Source: Vreelandella glaciei
GTDB lineage: Bacteria; Pseudomonadota; Gammaproteobacteria; Pseudomonadales; Halomonadaceae
DNA length: 64,000 bases
Assembly: GCF_013415125.1 (NCBI RefSeq)
Contig: NZ_JACCDE010000008.1
Location: 1-64,000 of the forward strand
Direction: 5' to 3'
The notes below the pieces were generated by a model, which saw nothing but the letters and a program-made list of their open reading frames with translations, was not told the origin of the DNA and did no database searches. Shown piece by piece: positions 35,477-44,511 of the stretch. A program made the translations under genes and the position numbers. How positions within the stretch are numbered: position 1 is the stretch's first letter; every line of letters starts with the position of its first letter.

Positions 35477-36724
35477 ATGACGACGACACACACCACGCTG
35501 TCGCATTTGCGGCGTTTTGTAATGACCGGGATTGTGGCGCTGCCTATCGCGCTGAGTATTTCGTCGCACGCTTTAAGTGCACCACCCACCGAAGAGGTCA
35601 ATACCACAGGACTTGCCGTAACTGACGATACGGTGCATGTGGGTATTTTGCATTCACTGACCGGTACTATGGCCATCAGCGAGACAGGTTCTGTCGAAGC
35701 GGAACAGTTGGCGATTGAGCAGATCAATGCCCAGGGCGGTGTGCTTGGCCGTCAAATTGTGCCGATTATTGAAGATGGAGCCAGTGATTGGCCGACCTTT
35801 GCTGACCGAACGCGCAAGCTACTTACTCAAGATAACGTTCCCGCCATCTTTGGTGCTTGGACGTCGGCCTCTCGCAAGGCGATGCTACCTGTACTTGAGC
35901 GAGAAAACGGCCTGCTGTATTACCCAACTTTCTATGAAGGACTCGAAGAATCACCCAATGTGATCTATACCGGCCAGGAGGCTACTCAGCAGATATTGGC
36001 AGGCATCAATTGGGCTTGGAATGAGCAAGGGGCGCGAACTTTCTACCTCATCGGCTCAGATTATATCTGGCCACGCACCTCAATGAAAATTGCTCGTATC
36101 CATATTGAAGAAGTGCTCGGCGGTGAAGTGTTGGGTGAAGATTATGCGCCTCTGGGCCACACCTCCTTTGGTTCCAACATCAATCGTATTCGCCTTCGCA
36201 AGCCCGATGTCATTTTTGCAGCAGTGGTTGGGGGAAGTAATGTGGCTTGGTTTCGCCAGCTAAATGCTGCCGGTATTAACGCAGACAATCAGACATTGTT
36301 GACCATCTCGGTCACTGAGGATGAGGTTCTGGGTATCGGCGGTGAGAACGTCGAAGGTTTCTATTCTTCGATGAAATACTTCCAAAGTCTCGACAACGAA
36401 AATAACGCTGCATTTGTGGAGGCATTCCAGGAGCGCTGGGGAGAAGATAGTGTCATTGGTGACGTCTCTCAAGCTGCATATCTCGGCCCATGGCTGTGGA
36501 AAGCAGGTGTCGAGAAGGCGGGTAGTTTTGATGTTGACGCGGTTTCTGCCGCCATGGCCGATATCGAATTGACGACAGCACCGGAAGGCTACGTCAAGGT
36601 GCATCCCAACCGCCACCTATGGAGCAAAACACGCATAGGCCGTTGGAACGAGGATGGCCAAGCTACCGTTGTGTGGGAATCTGATCTCGTCGAACCGAAC
36701 CCTTTCCCGGAAGGTTATCAGTAA
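35477..36724 (+). CDS. urtA: Urea/short-chain amide ABC transporter binding protein
   Basis: A 415-residue periplasmic protein with signal peptide (GIVALPIALSISSHALSA, cut near residue 35). It is of the UrtA/FmdD/AmiC group: VHVGILHSLTGTMAISETGSVEAEQLAIEQINAQGGVLGR, FGAWTSASRKAMLPVLERENGLLYYPTFYEG, YLIGSDYIWPRTS. Members bind urea, or formamide and acetamide. Because amidase and formamidase genes follow and no urease is visible, short amides are at least as likely as urea. It is the first gene of the operon and is followed by an intergenic hairpin that may raise its relative expression. Confidence 0.9.
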   Translation: MTTTHTTLSHLRRFVMTGIVALPIALSISSHALSAPPTEEVNTTGLAVTDDTVHVGILHSLTGTMAISETGSVEAEQLAIEQINAQGGVLGRQIVPIIEDGASDWPTFADRTRKLLTQDNVPAIFGAWTSASRKAMLPVLERENGLLYYPTFYEGLEESPNVIYTGQEATQQILAGINWAWNEQGARTFYLIGSDYIWPRTSMKIARIHIEEVLGGEVLGEDYAPLGHTSFGSNINRIRLRKPDVIFAAVVGGSNVAWFRQLNAAGINADNQTLLTISVTEDEVLGIGGENVEGFYSSMKYFQSLDNENNAAFVEAFQERWGEDSVIGDVSQAAYLGPWLWKAGVEKAGSFDVDAVSAAMADIELTTAPEGYVKVHPNRHLWSKTRIGRWNEDGQATVVWESDLVEPNPFPEGYQ

Positions 36725-36734
36725 GCTTCGCTAC

Positions 36735-36764
36735 GAATCACGGCGGCCTAGGCCGCTGTGATTC
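36735..36764 (+). terminator. Hairpin between urtA and urtB
   Basis: GAATCACGGCGGCC and GGCCGCTGTGATTC form a 14-bp stem with a two-base loop and a single G-T pair. There is no T-run. It may stabilise the urtA message or partly terminate transcription, giving more binding protein than permease. Confidence 0.6.
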
Positions 36765-36809
36765 CAATGATGTTGTCGATGATACATCTTTATTCAAGGG
36801 GAAGCGGCC

Positions 36810-37730
36810 ATGAGTGGATTCAGCAGCCAGGAACTACTGGCGATTTTTGCCATGCAAGGCTTTGCTGGCGTTAGCTTTTTCAGTGTATTGCTGTTGATGG
36901 CCTTAGGCTTGGCTATCATCTATGGTCAGATGCGCGTGATCAACATGGCGCATGGGGAGTTTATGGTTATCGGTGCCTACGCCACTTACCTATGCTCCAT
37001 CACCTTGGGCGCTTTGCCCGGGATGACTGACTACTATCTTTTCTTCGCTATTCCCATTGCCTTCGGTAGCGCTTTCCTAGTCGGCTATATCGTTGAGTTG
37101 ACGCTCATCAGGCACCTTTATCATCGCCCTCTTGATACCTTGCTGGCGACATGGGGGCTGGCACTCATTATGCAGCAAGGGTTTAGGTCGGCCTTTGGTG
37201 CTCGAGAAGTGAGTGTGTTGGTTCCCGATTGGTTACGTGGATCCTATCGACCCACAATGATGATCGATATCCCGCTTAACGGCATCGCCATATTAGTGCT
37301 GACGTTACTGGTGACGTTAGGTGTCTGGTGGTTTCTGTATCGCTCACGCTGGGGGCTGCGAGTACGTTGTACTACTGCCAATCGCGATATGAGTGGGGCT
37401 GTGGGCATCAACACCAAGCGAGTGGATCGCGTCACCTTTGCGCTGGGCTGCGGCATTGCAGGCATTGCTGGCGCGGCTTTCACCACGATTTCTTCCACAG
37501 GCCCCACCAGTGGTTCGCTGTATATCGTCGATACCTTCCTCGTAGTGGTATTTGGTGGTGCAGGCAGCCTGGTAGGCACTATCGCTTCGGCTTTCTCTAT
37601 CGCCCAGGCTCAATCGCTCATGGAGTTCTTCCTGGGTTCCTCTATGGCCAAAGTGCTGACGCTGCTAACAGTGATCGGCATCTTGCTGCTGCGCCCTGAA
37701 GGGCTCATCGCCAGTAAGGTACGTCGCTAA
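36810..37730 (+). CDS. urtB: Urea/amide ABC transporter permease UrtB
   Basis: A 306-residue LivH-type permease with about eight helices. ALGLAIIYGQMRVINMAHGEFMVIGAYATY is the family N-terminal signature, and TTNRDMSGAVGINTKRVDRVTFALGCGIAGIAGA-type residues follow, ending in LLTVIGILLLRPEGLIASKVRR. It forms the channel with UrtC. GGGGAAG precedes the ATG. Confidence 0.92.
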   Translation: MSGFSSQELLAIFAMQGFAGVSFFSVLLLMALGLAIIYGQMRVINMAHGEFMVIGAYATYLCSITLGALPGMTDYYLFFAIPIAFGSAFLVGYIVELTLIRHLYHRPLDTLLATWGLALIMQQGFRSAFGAREVSVLVPDWLRGSYRPTMMIDIPLNGIAILVLTLLVTLGVWWFLYRSRWGLRVRCTTANRDMSGAVGINTKRVDRVTFALGCGIAGIAGAAFTTISSTGPTSGSLYIVDTFLVVVFGGAGSLVGTIASAFSIAQAQSLMEFFLGSSMAKVLTLLTVIGILLLRPEGLIASKVRR

Positions 37731-37741
37731 GGAGTATCAAC

Positions 37742-38893
37742 ATGAACAGAATGTATCGTTTATTCCAGGGGCGTTACGCAGGCTTAGGCAGCATTGTGCT
37801 ATTAGCGATTGTACTGATGGTTGTTATGCCGTTGGCCTTTGATATCTACCGCCTCAACTTGGCTGGTCGTTACTTAACGTACGCCTTTGTGGCGCTCGGC
37901 CTAGTGCTGTGCTGGGGGTATGGCGGGATTCTCAGCCTTGGGCAGGGTATTTTCTTCGGCATCGGTGGCTACGCCATGGCGATGTTTTTGAAGATTGAGT
38001 CTTCAGATCCTGAAAGCACAAGTATTCAGACCACGCCGGGTATACCCGATTTTATGGACTGGAATCGGATTACCGAGTTGCCGTGGTTTTGGGTTCCTTT
38101 CAATAGCCTGACCTTTACTATCATTGCGGTGCTGGTGCTCCCTGCGGCGTTTGCCTTCTTGATTGGCTTTGCCATGTTCAAGCGGCGTGTTAGTGGCGTT
38201 TATTTTGCCATTATCACCCAAGCGCTGGCAGTGGTGCTGACCATCCTGATCATCGGCCAGCAGGGCTATACCGGTGGTATTAATGGCATCACTGATCTGC
38301 GTACCCTGCTGGGGTGGGATATCCGCGATGATAGCTCTCGATACCTGCTTTATTACCTCAATGCCATTTTGTTAATTGGCTGCCTACTGATTGGCCGCTG
38401 GGTTCTCAACTGCAAATATGGCCGAATTCTGACCGCCTTGCGTGATAAAGAGGAGCGCGTTCGCTTTTCCGGTTACGACGTAGCCAACTTTAAGGTGTTT
38501 ATTTTCTGTCTGGCAGCGTTCATTTCCGGCATCGGCGGCGCGATGTTCACCCTCCAGGTTGGCTTCATGTCGCCCTCCTTCATTGGCATCGTGCCTTCCA
38601 TTGAATTTGTGATTTTTGCCGCTGTAGGCGGACGTTTGTCATTGGTCGGTGGTGTTTATGGCGCGCTAATAGTCAGCTTCGCCAAAACCATGTTTGCCGA
38701 AGCCTACCCTCAGCTCTGGCAATTTTTGATTGGCGCCGTTTTTATCCTTGTGGTGCTGGTGCTGCCCTATGGTTTAGCCAGTATTTACGGCCGCTTCGGC
38801 CAACGCCTGCGTACCCCTTTAGCGCGCTGGTTCGGTGATAGAAAGACCCATTCATCAACTTCGGACGATGGTTTGCAGGAGAAAAGGTCATGA
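37742..38893 (+). CDS. urtC: Urea/amide ABC transporter permease UrtC
   Basis: A 383-residue LivM-type permease. Features are FVALGLVLCWGYGGILSLGQGIFFGIGGYAMAM, FAIITQALAVVLTILIIGQQGYTGGINGITDL, and VRFSGYDVANFKVFIFCLAAFISGIGGAMFTLQVGFMSP. About 9-10 membrane helices are seen. It begins 11 bases after urtB and overlaps urtD by four bases (ATGA). Confidence 0.92.
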   Translation: MNRMYRLFQGRYAGLGSIVLLAIVLMVVMPLAFDIYRLNLAGRYLTYAFVALGLVLCWGYGGILSLGQGIFFGIGGYAMAMFLKIESSDPESTSIQTTPGIPDFMDWNRITELPWFWVPFNSLTFTIIAVLVLPAAFAFLIGFAMFKRRVSGVYFAIITQALAVVLTILIIGQQGYTGGINGITDLRTLLGWDIRDDSSRYLLYYLNAILLIGCLLIGRWVLNCKYGRILTALRDKEERVRFSGYDVANFKVFIFCLAAFISGIGGAMFTLQVGFMSPSFIGIVPSIEFVIFAAVGGRLSLVGGVYGALIVSFAKTMFAEAYPQLWQFLIGAVFILVVLVLPYGLASIYGRFGQRLRTPLARWFGDRKTHSSTSDDGLQEKRS

Positions 38894-39636
38894 GTTCGAA
38901 CACCAATTTTCTACTTGCCATCGAAAATCTGACGGTCTCTTTCGATGGTTTTAAAGCCATAGAAGATCTGAATTTCTACATGGATGAGAGTGAGTTAAGG
39001 GTCATCATCGGGCCCAATGGGGCGGGTAAGACCACGCTGCTTGATATGATTTGCGGAAAAACCCGTGCCAGTGAAGGGTCTATCAAGTTCAGAGGGAAGG
39101 AGCTCACCCGTATGCGCGAGCATCGTATTGTCTGGGAGGGAGTGGGGCGCAAGTTTCAGACGCCTTCCATCTACGATGAGCTAAGTGTGTTTGACAACCT
39201 CGAAGCCTCCTACCCCCGAGGACGAAGTGTCTTTGGCGCATTAGCGTTTAAGCGTGACGATGAAGTGCTCCGCCGTATTCATGAAGTGGCCAATGAGATC
39301 CAACTGCAGACGCGTCTTGATGATTTGGCGGGCTTGCTCAGCCATGGTCAAAAGCAGTGGCTGGAGATAGGCATGCTGCTAATTCAAGAACCAGAGTTAT
39401 TGATGCTTGATGAGCCAGTAGCAGGGATGAGTGTGAGTGAGCGAGAAGAGACGGCGCAGCTGTTACGTAAGATTGCAAAAGGACGATCAGTGATTGTGAT
39501 TGAGCACGATATGGAGTTCGTTGCCTCACTGGGCGGCAAGGTAACGGTGCTTCACCAAGGCAAAATTTTGGCAGAAGGCGACATGCAGGCGCTCAAGCAG
39601 GATCAGCGCGTCATTGACGTTTATCTGGGTCACTAA
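38890..39636 (+). CDS. urtD: Urea/amide ABC transporter ATPase UrtD
   Basis: A 248-residue LivG-type ATPase: Walker A GPNGAGKT, RKFQTPSIYDELSVFDNLEAS Q-loop region, signature LSHGQKQWLEIGMLL, Walker B LLMLDEPVAGMS, and switch His in VIEHDMEFVASLG. The LSHGQKQWLEI form is typical of UrtD as opposed to LivG. It is coupled to urtC by a four-base overlap. Confidence 0.93.
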   Translation: MSSNTNFLLAIENLTVSFDGFKAIEDLNFYMDESELRVIIGPNGAGKTTLLDMICGKTRASEGSIKFRGKELTRMREHRIVWEGVGRKFQTPSIYDELSVFDNLEASYPRGRSVFGALAFKRDDEVLRRIHEVANEIQLQTRLDDLAGLLSHGQKQWLEIGMLLIQEPELLMLDEPVAGMSVSEREETAQLLRKIAKGRSVIVIEHDMEFVASLGGKVTVLHQGKILAEGDMQALKQDQRVIDVYLGH

Positions 39637-39650
39637 AGGAGAGTGCCATC

Positions 39651-40340
39651 ATGCTTGAAGTCAACGATTTACATGTGAGCTACGGCCAAAGCGAAGTCAT
39701 CCATGGTATCAGTTTCGATATGAATCAGGACGAAACCTTGGCCGTGATGGGCCGCAATGGCATGGGCAAGACTACCCTATTTAAAGCGCTGATCGGGGTG
39801 CTGCCAAGCGGGGCGGGCAGCATTCGCTTGGATGGCAAAGAACTGGGCGGCTTGCCCGCCCATAAGCGCGTTGCCGCTGGCTTAGCCTATGTTCCTCAGG
39901 GGCGAATGATTTTCCCTAATCTCACAGTGATGGAGAACATTGAGTCTGGGCTTGAAACAGCGAAAAGCCGCAAAGTCCCTCGAGAGATATTTGACTTGTT
40001 CCCGGTATTGCTGGATATGCGCAATCGCAAGGGCGGCAACCTTTCTGGAGGTCAGCAGCAGCAACTTGCCATTGCTCGGGCGCTGGTCACTGAGCCCAAA
40101 GTATTGCTGCTTGATGAGCCTACAGAGGGTATTCAGCCTTCAATCATCAAGGAAATTGCGCGGACGCTTAATGACATTCGTGAGATGAAGAAGATCGCCA
40201 TTCTGGTTTCCGAACAGGTGCTCAGCTTTACCATGGAGATCGCTGACCGTCTTACGGTAATCGAACGCGGGGAGCTGATTCACGAAGAAAGCCGTGCCAC
40301 CGCTGATCAGGCCAAGATAGCCAGCTACTTAGCTGTTTGA
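39651..40340 (+). CDS. urtE: Urea/amide ABC transporter ATPase UrtE
   Basis: A 229-residue LivF-type ATPase. Walker A GRNGMGKT, GLAYVPQGRMIFPNLTVMENI Q-loop region, signature LSGGQQQQLAIARAL, Walker B VLLLDEPTEGIQPSI. GRNGMGKT and the EGIQPSIIKEI segment are usual for UrtE. It lies 14 bases after urtD, and the amidase gene follows after 52 bases. Confidence 0.93.
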   Translation: MLEVNDLHVSYGQSEVIHGISFDMNQDETLAVMGRNGMGKTTLFKALIGVLPSGAGSIRLDGKELGGLPAHKRVAAGLAYVPQGRMIFPNLTVMENIESGLETAKSRKVPREIFDLFPVLLDMRNRKGGNLSGGQQQQLAIARALVTEPKVLLLDEPTEGIQPSIIKEIARTLNDIREMKKIAILVSEQVLSFTMEIADRLTVIERGELIHEESRATADQAKIASYLAV

Positions 40341-40392
40341 TAGACCCCCTTTATTCATTAATTAATGCTCAAGAAGCACAGGAGTAAATCTT

Positions 40393-41442
40393 ATGCGTCA
40401 TGGAGATATTTCCAGCAGTGCAGATACCGTTGGTGTGGCTGTGGTCAACTACAAAATGCCACGTTTGCATACCCGCGAAGAGGTGTTAGATAACGCACGA
40501 AACATTGCCGAAATGATTAAAGGTATGAAAGTCGGTTTACCAGGCATGGATCTCGTGGTGTTTCCTGAATATAGCACCATGGGAATCATGTACGACAACG
40601 ATGAAATGATGGCGACAGCGGCGACGATTCCCGGCGATGAGACGGCAATTTTTTCAGCGGCTTGTCGTGAAGCTAACACCTGGGGGGTGTTTTCTCTCAC
40701 CGGGGAGCAACACGAAGACCATCCCCATAAAGCTCCCTACAACACGCTGATACTGATCGATAACCAAGGAGAAATCGTACAGCGTTACCGTAAGTGCATC
40801 CCTTGGTGCCCTATTGAGGGATGGTATCCCGGCGATACCACGTACGTGACCGAAGGCCCAAAAGGCATGAAACTTAGCCTAATTATCTGTGATGACGGTA
40901 ATTATCCGGAAATTTGGCGAGATTGCGCCATGAAGGGTGCCGAGTTGATCGTACGTTGCCAAGGCTACATGTACCCAGCGAAAGAGCAGCAGATATTGAT
41001 GTCTAAGTCGATGGCGTGGGCAAATAACTGCTATGTGGCGGTGGCGAACGCCAGCGGCTTTGACGGGGTTTACTCTTACTTTGGCCACTCAGCGATTATT
41101 GGTTTTGACGGTCGCACGCTCGGTGAGTGTGGTGAAGAGGACATGGGTATCCAGTTTGCCCAGCTTTCGATCAGCCAGATTCGCGATGCCCGCGCCAATG
41201 ACCAGTCGCAAAACCATTTGTTCAAGCTGTTGCACCGGGGCTACTCAGGCGTTCATGCGTCGGGAGACGGCGATAAGGGCATCGCCGATTGTCCTTTTGA
41301 TTTCTATCGCACCTGGGTCATGGATGCCCAGAAGGCGCAGGAAAACGTTGAGGCGCTAACGCGCAAAACGATAGGCGTTGCCGAATGCCCGGTGGGTGAA
41401 TTACCCGTCGAGGGTAAGGAGCGTGGCGCAGGGCGCGACTGA
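40393..41442 (+). CDS. amiE: Aliphatic amidase
   Basis: A 349-residue nitrilase-superfamily amidase. The catalytic triad falls at exactly the positions known for Pseudomonas AmiE: Glu59 (VVFPEYST), Lys134 (RYRKCIPW) and Cys166 ([11 protein letters not shown]). It hydrolyses short amides such as acetamide and propionamide (formamide for the AmiF relatives) to ammonia and the acid. Length and N-terminus ([27 protein letters not shown]) are those of AmiE. It follows the urt transporter directly and is followed by an AmiB-like ATPase, as in the Pseudomonas ami operon. Confidence 0.96.
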   Translation: MRHGDISSSADTVGVAVVNYKMPRLHTREEVLDNARNIAEMIKGMKVGLPGMDLVVFPEYSTMGIMYDNDEMMATAATIPGDETAIFSAACREANTWGVFSLTGEQHEDHPHKAPYNTLILIDNQGEIVQRYRKCIPWCPIEGWYPGDTTYVTEGPKGMKLSLIICDDGNYPEIWRDCAMKGAELIVRCQGYMYPAKEQQILMSKSMAWANNCYVAVANASGFDGVYSYFGHSAIIGFDGRTLGECGEEDMGIQFAQLSISQIRDARANDQSQNHLFKLLHRGYSGVHASGDGDKGIADCPFDFYRTWVMDAQKAQENVEALTRKTIGVAECPVGELPVEGKERGAGRD

Positions 41443-41476
41443 CACTTAGATGCTTAAAGGCCCTGGGGAGTTATAA

Positions 41477-42526
41477 ATGCCCTTTATTAACGATCGTTTG
41501 GAGGAGAGTCGTGAGATCGCCGATCTTGAACAGGGGGCGAAGGCCAGGGAAAGGCCATCACGCTTCCGGTTTGACCCCGCAAGGGTGATGCAGCGATTGC
41601 GTGAACGTATTGTCGGCCAGGAATACGTACTCGATGCCATGGAAGCGATGCTGTACGTGGTCAAGGCTGATATCGGTGCCGAGGAACGCCCATTAGCCGT
41701 TAATCTTTTCCTTGGCCCCACCGGGGTGGGCAAGACCGAGACGGTACGCCTGCTGGCTGAGGCTATTGTTGGCCGCGCAGATGCGCTGTGCCGTATCGAT
41801 ATGAACACGCTTGCTCAAGAGCACTATGCGGCGGCATTGACGGGTGCCCCGCCGGGTTATGTAGGGAGCAAAGAGGGCCATACCCTGTTTGATATTGATG
41901 CTATTCAAGGCAGTTACAGTCAACCCGGTATCGTACTGTTCGATGAGTTGGAAAAGGCCTCGAAAGAAGTGGTGCGTAGCCTGCTAAACGTCATGGACAG
42001 TGGGCAGTTAGTACTATCGGGCGGTACACGGAAGATTGACTTTCGCAACACACTTATTTTTATGACCAGCAATATCGGTGCTAATGACGTGGTGGCCTAT
42101 CGTCACCAGTTTGAGCAGGGTTGGCGGCGTTGGCTAAGGTTGCAGCCAAGTAAAGAATCGCGGGTACAACAGCAGGCGCTAAAGCGTCATTTCGACCCTG
42201 AGTTTCTCAATCGTATAGACCGCATATTGCCTTTCGAGAAGCTGGATGAGAACTGGTGGTCGTCCCTGCTGGATATCGAGCTAGCGAAACTTGATAAACG
42301 CCTCGCTAAACAGCAAATCACGCTGCAACTAACCGACGATGCACGAAACTGGTTGTGCGAGAAACGCGATCCACAATTTGGCGCTCGCGATTTAGCACGA
42401 AGGTTACGCGTGACGCTAGAGCCCGCGCTGGCTAGCGCTCTGTTGAGGCATCCGGATAAGCAGTTATACCAAGCCAGCATCAACGAAAAGCATTCTCTTA
42501 GCGTTTTGCCGATCACCACTCCATAG
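41477..42526 (+). CDS. amiB: AmiB-like AAA+ ATPase of the amidase operon
   Basis: A 349-residue Clp/Hsp100-type AAA+ protein. RLRERIVGQEYVLDAM opens the domain; Walker A GPTGVGKT is at 80-87, Walker B IVLFDELEKA at 152-161, sensor TSNIGAND at about 197, an arginine-finger region FLNRIDRILPFEKL at about 234-248, and a C-terminal D2-small-type domain with DPQFGARDLARRL. AmiB in Pseudomonas sits between amiE and the regulators and is thought to act as a chaperone or in transport energisation, without firm proof. Here it follows amiE by 34 bases, but amiC, amiR and amiS are absent. Confidence 0.82.
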   Translation: MPFINDRLEESREIADLEQGAKARERPSRFRFDPARVMQRLRERIVGQEYVLDAMEAMLYVVKADIGAEERPLAVNLFLGPTGVGKTETVRLLAEAIVGRADALCRIDMNTLAQEHYAAALTGAPPGYVGSKEGHTLFDIDAIQGSYSQPGIVLFDELEKASKEVVRSLLNVMDSGQLVLSGGTRKIDFRNTLIFMTSNIGANDVVAYRHQFEQGWRRWLRLQPSKESRVQQQALKRHFDPEFLNRIDRILPFEKLDENWWSSLLDIELAKLDKRLAKQQITLQLTDDARNWLCEKRDPQFGARDLARRLRVTLEPALASALLRHPDKQLYQASINEKHSLSVLPITTP

Positions 42527-42662
42527 CTTTTATACGTCATATAACGTAGTGGCCGTAGTGCATTAGCTTATGGCTGCCTGAGTAACGATTTTACATAGTG
42601 GTACAGGGAAAGCGGGTTTCTCTATAACCACTATTCGACGTTACGTGAAAGAGGTATGTGTC

Positions 42663-43892
42663 ATGGCTGAAACAATCATCAAAATTGACCTTAAGCAGTC
42701 GCCTTACGAGAACGAGCAGATTCACAACCGCTGGCATCCCGATATACCCATGGCTAGCATGGTGAAGCCTGGCGACGACTTTATTATTGAGTGTCATGAC
42801 TGGACGGGTGGGCAAATCCATAACAATGATAGTGCCGACGATGTGCGTGATGTGGATTTAACCCAGGTGCATTTTTTATCAGGCCCGGTGGGTATTGAAG
42901 GTGCGGAGCCCGGTGATTTACTCGTAGTAGATATTCTCGATATTGGCACTTTTGAAGAGAGTCAGTGGGGGTTTAATGGTTTCTTTTCCAAGCAAAATGG
43001 TGGAGGTTTTTTAACCGAACATTTTCCAGAGGCACAAAAGTCTATCTGGGATTTCAATGGTATGTTCACTAAGTCACGACATATTCCTGGTGTTGAATTT
43101 GCTGGCTTGATCCACCCAGGTTTGATTGGCTGCCTTCCATCAAAAGAAATGTTGTCTGAGTGGAACAAGCGCGAAAAAGAGCTTTATGACACAGAGCCTG
43201 ATCGCATCCCGCAGTTGGCCGCGTTGCCCTACGCTGATACGGCACATATGGGCAAATTGTCAGGCACTGCGAAGCAGCAAGCTGCCGCTGAAGGTGCACG
43301 TACAGTGCCACCCCGTGAACATGGTGGTAACTGTGATATTAAGGATTTATCGCGGGGGGCGACGATTTATTTTCCCGTTTACGTTAAGGATGGTGGCTTA
43401 TCGGTAGGCGACCTTCACTTTAGCCAAGGCGATGGGGAAATCACTTTTTGTGGCGCTATTGAAATGGCTGGTTGGATCCACTTGCGGGTTAACCTGATTA
43501 AAGGGGGAATGGATAAGTACGCCATCAAGAACCCTATTTTCAAACCGAGCCCGTTAACGCCAAAATACGATGACTACTTAATTTTCGAGGGTATATCCGT
43601 AGATGAGCAGGGCAAACAGCATTACCTGGATGTGCATGTGGCTTATCGCCAAGCTGTTCTCAATGCCATCGAATATCTCAAAAAGTTTGGTTATACCGGT
43701 GCTCAGGCATACTCGCTGCTTGGGTGCGCGCCTGTACAGGGGCATATTAGCGGTGTTGTAGATATTCCCAATGCTTGTGCAACGCTTTGGTTGCCAACGG
43801 ATATTTTCGATATTGATGTGAAGCCGAATGCCAATGGGCCTGGAGCTAAAGTAACCCAGGGATCTGATTTACCACTTTCAAAAGATAAATAG
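42663..43892 (+). CDS. fmdA: Formamidase (acetamidase/formamidase family)
   Basis: About 409 residues from the ATG at 42663 (AGAGG eight bases upstream; an ATG at 42645 is less likely). Family strings are IHNRWHPDIPMASMVKPGDDFIIECHDWTGGQIHNNDSADDVRDVDL, HFLSGPVGIEGAEPGDLLVVDILD, REHGGNCDIKDLSRG, and FPVYVKDGGLSVGDLHFSQGDGEI with the His/Asp/Glu metal-site residues. It hydrolyses formamide to formate and ammonia. With AmiE it extends the amide range of the operon. The 136-base gap upstream has no clear sigma-54 promoter. Confidence 0.95.
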   Translation: MAETIIKIDLKQSPYENEQIHNRWHPDIPMASMVKPGDDFIIECHDWTGGQIHNNDSADDVRDVDLTQVHFLSGPVGIEGAEPGDLLVVDILDIGTFEESQWGFNGFFSKQNGGGFLTEHFPEAQKSIWDFNGMFTKSRHIPGVEFAGLIHPGLIGCLPSKEMLSEWNKREKELYDTEPDRIPQLAALPYADTAHMGKLSGTAKQQAAAEGARTVPPREHGGNCDIKDLSRGATIYFPVYVKDGGLSVGDLHFSQGDGEITFCGAIEMAGWIHLRVNLIKGGMDKYAIKNPIFKPSPLTPKYDDYLIFEGISVDEQGKQHYLDVHVAYRQAVLNAIEYLKKFGYTGAQAYSLLGCAPVQGHISGVVDIPNACATLWLPTDIFDIDVKPNANGPGAKVTQGSDLPLSKDK

Positions 43893-43982
43893 AAACTTTC
43901 AAACGTTAATGGCTTTGATATAGGTGGCGACTTCTCTACATCGCTGCCTGTTTGAAAAGGATACTAATAAGGAGAAAGCAGT

Positions 43983-44315
43983 ATGCCTCTCTACGACTAT
44001 AAATGCGCTACTCATGGCTTGTTCCACGAACTGGTCCCAATGCGCGACTCGGGTGATGCTTGCGCTTGTCCAAACTGTGGAGCGTTGTCACCACGAGTAC
44101 TACTGGTCGCTCCACAGTTACTAATGATGGATGCCACAAAACGCAATACCTTTGCTCGCAATGAAAAAGCCGCACACGAACCCAGGCATGGAAACCAGCA
44201 TAGCGAGCAAGAAAAGGGGTGCTGTCATCGTGAGCGCCATAAGCCCCAGGTATTTTATACGGCTGAAGGCAATAAAATGTTCCCCTCAGCACGGCCATGG
44301 ATGATTAGCCATTAA
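43983..44315 (+). CDS. FmdB-type zinc-ribbon protein
   Basis: A 110-residue protein. The N-terminal half is the FmdB/CxxC zinc ribbon (MPLYDYKCATHGLFHELVPM, then CACPNCGALSPRVLL), and the second half is His-, Arg- and Gln-rich with no recognised fold. AAGGAGAAAG precedes the ATG. FmdB accompanies formamidase genes in Methylophilus and was suggested to regulate them; the mechanism is unknown. It closes the urt-ami-fmd gene row. The tail of about 50 residues is longer than in short FmdB proteins. Confidence 0.85.
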   Translation: MPLYDYKCATHGLFHELVPMRDSGDACACPNCGALSPRVLLVAPQLLMMDATKRNTFARNEKAAHEPRHGNQHSEQEKGCCHRERHKPQVFYTAEGNKMFPSARPWMISH

Positions 44316-44339
44316 GCGCAGAATCGCTTCGACTACTGC

Positions 44340-44381
44340 ACTCACCACGCCAGCGATGTAGATATTGAGCGTAAGGGGTGA
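44340..44381 (+). pseudogene. Ghost of a ribA 3' end
   Basis: Reads [13 protein letters not shown] followed by TGA, compared with [12 protein letters not shown] and stop at the end of ribA (30866-30907). At the DNA level about 34 of 36 bases agree over the core, then similarity ends on both sides. No start or body of a ribA copy is present. It is a short remnant of a duplicated or replaced gene. Confidence 0.65.
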
Positions 44382-44511
44382 TAACCAGCGAATAAGCCTT
44401 GAGCGAACGTGGAAACTTGCTTTTTTTTAAGCTTTTTTGCCCGGCGACTGAACTATGTTGATACATAGCAGGATGCTAACCCAGGGGTATAAAGGTTAAG
44501 GAGAAGCGACG

